Shown one piece after another: positions 1 through 5,800 of a stretch of DNA of 6,004 nucleotides; the first letter of the stretch is position 1, and each line of letters opens with the position of its first letter. This DNA comes from JAUHWS01 sp964571805. GTDB lineage: Bacteria > Patescibacteriota > Gracilibacteria > UM-FILTER-43-11. The stretch covers positions 1 through 6,004 of the forward strand of contig CAZNDI010000070.1 in NCBI GenBank assembly GCA_964571805.1. The letters run 5' to 3'. The position numbers and the translations under genes were made by a program. The notes under the pieces were generated by a model. It saw only the letters and a program-made list of their open reading frames with translations, was not told where the DNA came from and did not search any database.

Positions 1-1974
1 CCCGATGAAATTGGTAAACAGTTCCATGGCAGGCTTTTTAGTCCCTGGAGCCAAGATTTCGTTCACATACTTTTCACCAAATTCAGGGCTTAAAATTCCC
101 ATTTCCTTGGCCTTTTCATACATGTCCGCTTCCATAATCTCCGCCCACACATAGCTATAGTAACCGGCACTGTAGCCTCCGGCAAAGATGTGAGAGAAAG
201 AGGTGTACATGCTATAGCCTTCAAACTTCTTTAAAGCGCCGTATTCATTGCAAATGGCTTCACATTTTTTATCCAATGCTTCCACGTTATCAGGTACTGG
301 TTCAGTGTGGAGGAGAAAATCTAGGAAGCCGAATTCATTTTGACGCATCAAGAAGAGGCCACTCATGAAGTTTTTAGAGTCTTTGAGTTTATCGATGGTC
401 TCTTGGGGGATGACTTCGCTGGTTTCGTAGTGTTTGGCAAATAAACTGAGGACTTCGTGTTCCCAGCACCAGTTTTCAAGAATTTGAGAAGGAGCTTCCA
501 CAAAATCCCACTCGGTGTTGAAGCCATTCAAATTGGCCAAGTTTTGACTGCTGAGCATCACATGGATGGCGTGACCAAACTCGTGAAAAATCGTTTCCAC
601 ATCTCGGTGAGTGAGAAGAGAGGGCTTGTCTCCATTGGGGGTGGGGAAGTTGCACTCATTGATGACAATGGGTAACCTTTTTTCTCCATTGGATTTTATA
701 TAGCCTGAGCGTAAATCATTGGCCCAAGCTCCTGGTCTTTTTGCGGGACGTGTATAAACATCCAGGAAATAATAAGAAATATGTTCCCCTTTGTGAAAGA
801 CTTTGTAGGCTTTGGATCCCGGGGCATATTCATTCATATCGATGAGCTTCATATCAAGGTCAAAGAGGGTTTTGACCAGTCTAAATAGGCCCTTCAAAAC
901 ATTATCGAGGGCAAAATAAGGTCGGAGCATTTTTTCATCCACCTTATATTTCTCCATTTTTAATTTTTCGGCGTAAAAGGAAATATCCCACTCTTTAAAA
1001 TCAGGTTTACCCGAGTATTGCTTTAATCCATCTACGTTTTTTTGAGCTTCTTTTCCTGCTATTGCTTTGACCTGCTTTAGAATTTCGATCACTTTTTCAG
1101 GGCTTGGCGCCATGCGTTCTTGTAGGATGTATTCAGCGAAATTATTGAATCCTAGTAATTTTGCCTTTTCTTCCCGGAGTTTCAAAATTCTTAAAGCTAT
1201 TCCTCTGTTGTCTTTCGGCCCCTGAGTTGCCACGGTATTATTTGCCTTATGAAAAATTTCCCGGATCTTTTCATCCTCACAATAACGCATGATGGCTAAA
1301 TAGCTTGGGGGGCTGAGAGTGAAAACAAATTCAGCCTTTGAGTCTCTCTTTTTGGCTTCTTCTCGGGCAGCCTCCAGGTCCTCCAAGTGTACATCTTTTA
1401 AACTTGTATCATCTTCAATTTCATAAAAAAATTCAGCTTTTGAGTCGGTGACATTGTTGCTGAATTTCTCTGACAATTCACTCAATTCGCGCTTTATGCC
1501 CTTGAGTTGTTCTCGCTTTTCTTCCGGTAAGTGGACTCCTGCGACTTCCATGTCTCGAATCACCAGTGAAAGGGATCGTCGCTCGTCCTCAGATAACTCT
1601 TGAGTTTCAATGAGCTTTAACTTGGCATAAAGGTCGGAATTCAAGCTGACTTTATTTTGAAAATCCACTAACTTAGGCTGAAAATCAGCGATGATTTTTC
1701 GGGTTTGATCATTTGAATCCGTGGAATTGAAGCTGTCTACCGCTTTAAACAGGTTGCTCAATACTTCATCTCCAGTAAAAAAGGGGTCCATGAAGGTGTC
1801 ATAATTGACGTCGCTGTCGGGCATTTTCAAAAGGGCTTCAAAATCTTCATCCGCCTCTGTAAGAAGCTCATCTAATACTTCTGGAAAGAGCTGAAGAGAC
1901 TCCTCCTTTCTTAAGAGGGCATAATCGATCATTTCAGGGTTCGAGATGATTTGAAGGAGGTCTTGTTTAGTCAT
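1..1974 (-). CDS. M3 family zinc oligopeptidase (oligopeptidase A / peptidyl-dipeptidase Dcp type), C-terminus cut by window edge
   Basis: This is probably a cytoplasmic zinc endopeptidase that degrades short peptides. The frame is open for 658 codons from ATG at 1974 to the left edge. The thermolysin-like motif HEFGH lies at residues 464-468, and DFVEAPSQ supplies the third zinc ligand, Glu493. The 29-residue spacing from the first His to this Glu matches thimet oligopeptidase and Dcp. Other family landmarks are KRPGAWANDLRSG before the active site and a tyrosine-rich loop GGYSAGYYSYVW (residues 599-610) thought to contact substrate. The N-terminal half is helical and charged, with no signal peptide. 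Family members are about 680 residues long, so only the last 15-30 residues should be missing. The start has no clear Shine-Dalgarno; a GTG at 2022 in the same frame would add 16 residues encoded by a repeat and is less likely. The family call is firm, but oligopeptidase A, Dcp or another M3A subgroup cannot be separated by eye. Confidence 0.95.
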   Translation of the reverse strand, partial: MTKQDLLQIISNPEMIDYALLRKEESLQLFPEVLDELLTEADEDFEALLKMPDSDVNYDTFMDPFFTGDEVLSNLFKAVDSFNSTDSNDQTRKIIADFQPKLVDFQNKVSLNSDLYAKLKLIETQELSEDERRSLSLVIRDMEVAGVHLPEEKREQLKGIKRELSELSEKFSNNVTDSKAEFFYEIEDDTSLKDVHLEDLEAAREEAKKRDSKAEFVFTLSPPSYLAIMRYCEDEKIREIFHKANNTVATQGPKDNRGIALRILKLREEKAKLLGFNNFAEYILQERMAPSPEKVIEILKQVKAIAGKEAQKNVDGLKQYSGKPDFKEWDISFYAEKLKMEKYKVDEKMLRPYFALDNVLKGLFRLVKTLFDLDMKLIDMNEYAPGSKAYKVFHKGEHISYYFLDVYTRPAKRPGAWANDLRSGYIKSNGEKRLPIVINECNFPTPNGDKPSLLTHRDVETIFHEFGHAIHVMLSSQNLANLNGFNTEWDFVEAPSQILENWCWEHEVLSLFAKHYETSEVIPQETIDKLKDSKNFMSGLFLMRQNEFGFLDFLLHTEPVPDNVEALDKKCEAICNEYGALKKFEGYSMYTSFSHIFAGGYSAGYYSYVWAEIMEADMYEKAKEMGILSPEFGEKYVNEILAPGTKKPAMELFTNFIG

Positions 1975-1983
1975 TTTTTTGAG

Positions 1984-2011
1984 AGTGGTTAGCGGCCAGT
2001 GGCTAGTGGTT
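1984..2011. repeat. Tandem 7-bp repeat, about four copies
   Basis: Four consecutive heptamers, AGTGGTT, AGCGGCC, AGTGGCT and AGTGGTT, follow the consensus AGYGGYY on the plus strand, and AGCC at 2012-2015 begins a degenerate fifth. The array ends 10 bp upstream of the M3 peptidase ATG, so it would lie in the leader or promoter of that gene. The last copies also form a small perfect hairpin, with GGCTA (2001-2005) pairing with TAGCC (2011-2015). The rest of the 1975-2142 gap holds a second inverted pair, GTGCAA (2031-2036) and TTGCAC (2054-2059), but no convincing promoter or terminator. Confidence 0.7.
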
Positions 2012-2142
2012 AGCCTTTTCACTTGTGATGGTGCAAGAATCCATGACCCCTTGTTGCACTTGTTGTGCTGACTGAAATTTCATTTGAGAATCGCTGGAAT
2101 ATTACTATTAATTATTTTCTGAACGGATAGGTTTATGTATTT

Positions 2143-2811
2143 TTATAATGGCTTAAAGCTTCTATAAAAAGTTTCAAAACCATAATCATTTAAGCTTTGC
2201 CCATAACCTATTTGATAGATTTTATCTTTTACTTCAATGATGACTGTTTGTGTTGCTTCTCCTGAAGGAAAAATGCTTGTTACTTTCCATGCATTAAAAC
2301 CATTTAAAATAAAGGTTTCATAACTGGTGCTCCGATCTTTTCCCTCAAAACCTTTTATAATATCTTGAATCGTTGTGCCGTTGGAGTTGATGCATGTAAC
2401 ATACAATCTATTATCTCCCATCCCCATTAAGCCGGAGTCACATTCTTGCAGAGTTATTTTTTTGTTTGTAAAAATAGCCTCTGTTGGATAACTTACGGAA
2501 TAATAATTATTTTTTTTCTGCTCCCATTTTATACCCATAGGATTTGCTAAATAATTATTAAAACGATCTAGAGTTACGGCCAATTCTGCCCTACTTACAG
2601 CTTTTTCCGGGACAAAGTTTCCATTAATTCCTTGGATAATATTAAGGTCTTTAAGGTTGTGAGCTGCTTCTGTGTACCAATTTTGAGCCACGCCTCCTTC
2701 AAAGGAATCTTTAAGATCATCAAAGAGATTTATACGTAACCCGCCTGTTGCCAAAGTTACTGTTGAGAAACTTAATAGACCAAAAATTGCAAGGAATGTA
2801 ATTTTTTTCAT
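2143..2811 (-). CDS. Secreted protein with one SLH (S-layer homology) domain and an unrecognised C-terminal domain
   Basis: A 222-residue protein, probably exported and held at the cell surface. Residues 1-21 form a typical signal peptide: MKK, a hydrophobic core, then a likely cleavage after TLA. Residues about 43-88 match one SLH domain, including WYTEAAHNLKDLNIIQG, GNFVPEKAVSRAELAVTLDR and their usual spacing. SLH domains usually bind cell-wall-linked polymers and commonly occur in threes, so a single copy is unusual. Residues about 100-222 look like a compact beta-rich domain that starts NYYSVSYP and ends FETFYRSFKPL. This resembles small PsbP-like or lipoprotein-type domains only loosely, and I do not assign a function. 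Cys124 and Cys140 could form a disulfide outside the cytoplasm. The ATG lies 30 bp after the glutaredoxin stop, which suggests read-through transcription, but no Shine-Dalgarno precedes it. The gene is visibly AT-richer than typA. Confidence 0.85.
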   Translation of the reverse strand: MKKITFLAIFGLLSFSTVTLATGGLRINLFDDLKDSFEGGVAQNWYTEAAHNLKDLNIIQGINGNFVPEKAVSRAELAVTLDRFNNYLANPMGIKWEQKKNNYYSVSYPTEAIFTNKKITLQECDSGLMGMGDNRLYVTCINSNGTTIQDIIKGFEGKDRSTSYETFILNGFNAWKVTSIFPSGEATQTVIIEVKDKIYQIGYGQSLNDYGFETFYRSFKPL

Positions 2812-2841
2812 AAATATAGTGATAAATAAATAAATTATTTT

Positions 2842-3096
2842 TTAAAACCCCAACTCCTCCAGTAATTTCCCTTCCCCATGCAAAGCCGAAATCTGATCAT
2901 ACCCGCCCAAACATTTATCCCCCGCAAAAATCTGAGGCACGGTCATAAGACCTGATTTTTTAACCAGCTCATGAATCATTTCAGGTGTCTTTGTGATGTC
3001 AATTTCTTCATACTTTGCCCCAATTTGAGTCAATAGGACCTTAGCTGAATCACAGTATGGGCAATAGTCTTTGGTGTAGATGGTTATTTTTTTCAT
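2842..3096 (-). CDS. grxC: Glutaredoxin, class I (GrxC/Grx3-like)
   Basis: An 84-residue thiol-disulfide oxidoreductase, the usual length for a bacterial glutaredoxin. It would reduce protein disulfides or glutathione mixed disulfides in the cytoplasm. The sequence begins MKKITIYTKDYCPYC, with the dithiol active site CPYC at residues 12-15. The cis-proline segment TVPQIF is at 52-57 and the glutathione-site motif GGYDQ at 64-68. The frame extends upstream to 3231, but those 45 extra residues are arginine-rich translation of the palindromic repeat and of the end of typA. The ATG at 3096 starts exactly where glutaredoxins start. A GGGAGG lies 12-13 nt upstream, supplied by the repeat, which is rather far for a ribosome binding site. 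The gene follows typA by about 106 bp and precedes the SLH gene by 30 bp. The family is firm; the choice of GrxC over other small glutaredoxins is less so. Confidence 0.93.
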   Translation of the reverse strand: MKKITIYTKDYCPYCDSAKVLLTQIGAKYEEIDITKTPEMIHELVKKSGLMTVPQIFAGDKCLGGYDQISALHGEGKLLEELGF

Positions 3097-3107
3097 GTGA
3101 TTTGGAT

Positions 3108-3200
3108 GCCTCCCTAACCCTCCAAAGGAGGGGAAAATTTGGAATAATTTTTTAATTTTAACTAAATTTACCCTCCTCCTTCGGAGGAGTCGGAGGAGGC
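3108..3200. repeat. MITE-like palindromic element with two hairpin ends
   Basis: This 93-bp stretch has inverted ends, GCCTCC (3108-3113) and GGAGGC (3195-3200). Each end contains its own hairpin. On the left, CCCTCC (3118-3123) and GGAGGG (3127-3132) enclose AAA. On the right, CTCCTCC (3173-3179) and GGAGGAG (3183-3189) enclose TTC. AAATTT occurs just inside both hairpins around an AT-rich core. The layout (G/C-rich palindromic ends, AT-rich middle, no coding capacity, intergenic position) is that of a REP- or MITE-type element. It fills nearly the whole gap between typA and the glutaredoxin gene. In a minus-strand transcript both hairpins would form, but no U-run follows, so it is not a standard intrinsic terminator. 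Membership of a repeat family is inferred, since only one copy is in view. Confidence 0.7.
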
Positions 3201-3202
3201 CT

Positions 3203-4996
3203 CTATTTATTCCTCTTCCGATCATTTTCATTCAAATATTTCTTCCTCAAGCGCACACTTTTTGGTGTGATCTCCACATATTCATCGGGTCCAATATACT
3301 CAATCGCTTTCTCCAGGGTCATGGGAATGATAGGTGTTAGAGTTAAGGCTTCATCTGAACCAGAAGCGCGAACGTTGGTGAGTTTCTTGTTTTTGAGAGG
3401 ATTGACGGTTAAGTCCATCCCTTGATTGGCTTCACCGATCACCATGCCTTCATATACCTCTGTGGCTGGGGGGACAAATAAAGCCCCACGTTCCTGTAAT
3501 TTCCAAAGAGAGTAGGCCATGGTGGGACCGGTATCTCCAGAAATCATGGAGCCGACGGAACGTTTTTCAATTGCCCCCATGAACGGTTCAAAGCGGTCAA
3601 AGGAGTGGTAAAGGGTGCCTTCTCCACGGGTCATCACTAAGAATTCTGAACGGAAACCAAGGAGCCCTCGAGTCGGAACATCCAATTCAATGGTTGTATT
3701 TCCGTTTTCAGACTTCATGTTCGTCATGATTCCTTTACGTTTGCCTAAGGCTTGAATGGCAGCTCCGGCGTATTCATCTGGAACATTCACGACCACAGCC
3801 TCCACAGGTTCATGTTTGACTCCATCAATTTCTCTCATGATCACTTCGGGTTGGGAAATTTGAAGTTCAAACCCTTCTCGACGCATGGTCTCAATCAAGA
3901 CGGCAATGTGCATTTCTCCTCGTCCGTAAACTTTCATGGTGTCAGTACCTCCACTGAGCTCAATTTTTAATCCGACGTTGGTTTCTAGTTCTTTCTCCAG
4001 GCGCTCTCGAATGTGTCGGCTGGTGACCATTTTTCCTTCTTTTCCGGCAAAAGGGGAGTCATTGACCATGAAATCAATGGCCAAGGCGGGTTCATCCACT
4101 TTGATAGCGGGCAAAGGTTCGACATCATCTTTACTGGAAATGGTTTCTCCCACATAAATATCAGGAATTCCGGCAAGGGCCACAATGTCTCCAGCAAAAG
4201 CTTCCTTGGCTTCCACGCGATCCATTTGATTGTAGGTGAACAGTTGTGACACTTTTCCTTTTCGTTTGGCCCCTTCCATGTTCACGATAGTGACATTGTC
4301 TCCCACTTTAACGGTGCCTTCGTAGATGCGTCCGATTCCCATGCGGCCTAAGAAGTTATCGTAGCCCAAGGTGGCAGGTTGCATTCGGAAAGGGGCAGTT
4401 GTATCGAAATTGGAGGGTTTTACATGTTCGTAGATGAAGTCGAGGAGTGGAGTGATGTCTTTTCGTTCATCATTCAATTGCCTTACAGCCACTCCGTCTC
4501 GCGCGATGGCGTAGATATAAGGGAAGTCCATTTGTTCGTCCGAAGCTCCTAGGCTGGCAAAGAGGTCAAAGGTCAAATTGATTACTTCGTCGGGCCGGGC
4601 AGTGGGTTTGTCAATTTTATTCACGACGACGAGTACTTTGTGTCCCAATTCCAAAGATTTTCGGAGTACGAATTTGGTTTGAGGCATGGGTCCTTCGTAG
4701 GCGTCGACGACTAGAATAACGGCGTCAATGGTTCGAAGCACACGTTCTACCTCAGAACCGAAGTCGGCATGTCCGGGGGTGTCCACGATGTTGAGTTTGG
4801 CTCCTTTGTATTGAATGGAGGCGTTTTTTGCGTAGATGGTAATCCCACGTTCCTTTTCCTGGTCGTTGCTATCCATCGCTCGTTCTTCCAGTCCTTTGTG
4901 CACGTCAAATGATTCGCTGGCTTTAAGTAAGGCGTCTACCAGGGTTGTTTTTCCGTGATCTACGTGAGCGACGATGGCAATGTTTCGAATATCCAT
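3203..4996 (-). CDS. typA: Translational GTPase TypA/BipA
   Basis: A ribosome-binding GTPase of the EF-G/LepA superfamily, which acts in large-subunit assembly and in growth under stress or cold. The 597 residues are complete; the family is usually about 605-615. The GTPase domain shows G1 AHVDHGKT (residues 10-17), the TypA signature MDSNDQEKERGITI (41-54, containing G2), G3 DTPGH (72-76) and G4 NKID (126-129). The G5 region reads YAIARDG (162-168) where many homologues have an ASA-type motif. A beta-barrel domain II follows from about residue 200. EF-G-like domains III and V come next, and the TypA-specific C-terminal domain carries TRGLLGFRSEF (442-452) and ends TPKSVRLRKKYL. The frame stays open to a TTG at 5029, but the ATG at 4996 matches the universal TypA N-terminus (M, then RNIAIVAHVDHGK). 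No Shine-Dalgarno is evident. It is probably the first gene of a typA, grx, SLH transcript. Confidence 0.98.
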   Translation of the reverse strand: MDIRNIAIVAHVDHGKTTLVDALLKASESFDVHKGLEERAMDSNDQEKERGITIYAKNASIQYKGAKLNIVDTPGHADFGSEVERVLRTIDAVILVVDAYEGPMPQTKFVLRKSLELGHKVLVVVNKIDKPTARPDEVINLTFDLFASLGASDEQMDFPYIYAIARDGVAVRQLNDERKDITPLLDFIYEHVKPSNFDTTAPFRMQPATLGYDNFLGRMGIGRIYEGTVKVGDNVTIVNMEGAKRKGKVSQLFTYNQMDRVEAKEAFAGDIVALAGIPDIYVGETISSKDDVEPLPAIKVDEPALAIDFMVNDSPFAGKEGKMVTSRHIRERLEKELETNVGLKIELSGGTDTMKVYGRGEMHIAVLIETMRREGFELQISQPEVIMREIDGVKHEPVEAVVVNVPDEYAGAAIQALGKRKGIMTNMKSENGNTTIELDVPTRGLLGFRSEFLVMTRGEGTLYHSFDRFEPFMGAIEKRSVGSMISGDTGPTMAYSLWKLQERGALFVPPATEVYEGMVIGEANQGMDLTVNPLKNKKLTNVRASGSDEALTLTPIIPMTLEKAIEYIGPDEYVEITPKSVRLRKKYLNENDRKRNK

Positions 4997-5032
4997 GAGT
5001 TTGTACTTATATATATGTAATAGGGCCAAGTG

Positions 5033-5061
5033 AGTTTAGCTGGAATAAGGCTTTTGGACAA
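5033..5061 (-). promoter_or_regulatory. Candidate sigma-70-type promoter for typA
   Basis: Read on the minus strand, TTGTCC (5061-5056) and TAAACT (5038-5033) are 17 bp apart. Each matches four of six bases of the -35 and -10 consensus. Transcription would start near 5026 and give a leader of about 30 nt before the typA ATG at 4996. The site lies in the 108-bp gap that must serve two divergent genes. A chance match in AT-rich DNA is quite possible. Confidence 0.3.
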
Positions 5062-5104
5062 GCTATTATTTAAATTGGCCACATTATTAATTACTAGTTC
5101 TTCA

Positions 5105-5800
5105 ATGGAAAAAATAAAAAAATCTAAAAAAATTATCTTAAGTCGTAAGCAGTTACCTTTAAAAAAAGAAATTGATTATTTTGATTTTGCAGTTAGATTA
5201 TTTCCTATCCTCTGTTCGGATTATATTTCAATGAGGATATTATATTTTCTTGAGCCAATTACAACATCCTTGGTAATATTACCTAAAATCGTAGAAATAG
5301 CTGAGAAATCTTTAAAAATATTCCTTCTAGTTCATAAAAAAACTGATACTGCCTTTTTTGATTCCGTTACCCAATATGGGCATAAAATTGAGAAGTTGAG
5401 ATTAGAGAGTGTTCCTTTTAATCCTGTATTTGATGATGACGATATAAAAACCTTTACAGCGAGTTTATGTGACGACAAGCTTTACCAGCTTCTTCGGTAT
5501 GGCTCTGAGCGCACAAGTTCAGGTATGGAGGCTAATTTACCAGAATTGATGCCTATTGTTGATAAAATATTTTTCAAATCCATTTTACTCTTACCTGATG
5601 GTGATAGGCGCTTATTAAATTTTGTTTCCCTAATAAAGATTTTATTAACCAGATCTCCGTTCGATCAAACACTCAATAAAGATTTGGTTATTAAGGCAAT
5701 AAGCCATAATAACAATTATATTGAAGAATACTTGGAATATTGTCGATCGATAGATAAAGAAAATAAAGAGTTATTAGAAGCTTTCCATAGTGCTAAATAG
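5105..5800 (+). CDS. Uncharacterised protein with HEPN-like features
   Basis: I do not recognise this 231-residue protein with certainty. It appears almost wholly helical, has no signal peptide, and starts with a lysine-rich segment. Residues 64-76 (EIAEKSLKIFLLV) followed by YGHKIEKL (91-98) recall HEPN domains, in which an A-K-L-K helix precedes an H-[DK]-[LI]-x-x-L helix; LLRYGSER (129-136) also occurs in a HEPN-like context. HEPN proteins include RNases of toxin and phage-defence systems, but a clear catalytic Arg-x4-6-His motif is not visible, so activity is unproven. The frame is open back to GTG at 5030, which would add 25 residues. I prefer the ATG because that leaves room for promoters between divergent genes, but neither start has a Shine-Dalgarno. 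A TATTAT at 5064-5069 could be a -10 box. The gene is AT-rich, roughly one third G+C by eye, unlike typA, which suggests transfer. Its TAG stop overlaps the convergent antitoxin gene by 8 bp. Confidence 0.75.
   Translation: MEKIKKSKKIILSRKQLPLKKEIDYFDFAVRLFPILCSDYISMRILYFLEPITTSLVILPKIVEIAEKSLKIFLLVHKKTDTAFFDSVTQYGHKIEKLRLESVPFNPVFDDDDIKTFTASLCDDKLYQLLRYGSERTSSGMEANLPELMPIVDKIFFKSILLLPDGDRRLLNFVSLIKILLTRSPFDQTLNKDLVIKAISHNNNYIEEYLEYCRSIDKENKELLEAFHSAK

Noticed and set aside
457..675. Plus-strand open frame of 72 codons
   Set aside because: It lies wholly inside the M3 peptidase gene, opposite the HEFGH catalytic region, with no family resemblance; it is an antisense shadow.
3183..3199. Possible two-tetrad G-quadruplex (GGAGGAGTCGGAGGAGG) on the plus strand
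   Set aside because: The G-rich strand is not the transcribed RNA of the neighbouring minus-strand genes, and the palindromic repeat explains the sequence better.
3097..3231. N-terminal extension of the glutaredoxin frame (45 residues)
   Set aside because: The extra residues are arginine-rich translation of the palindromic repeat and overlap typA; the family begins at the internal ATG at 3096.
3752..4249. Several open frames of 70-78 codons on both strands
   Set aside because: All lie within the strongly conserved typA coding sequence and have no recognisable features.
4997..5029. TTG-initiated extension of TypA by 11 residues
   Set aside because: TypA proteins begin at the position of the ATG at 4996; the extension is AT-rich leader sequence.
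5030..5104. GTG start adding 25 residues to the plus-strand gene
   Set aside because: It would leave only 33 bp between divergent starts and has no ribosome binding site. It is not fully excluded, because the ATG lacks one too.
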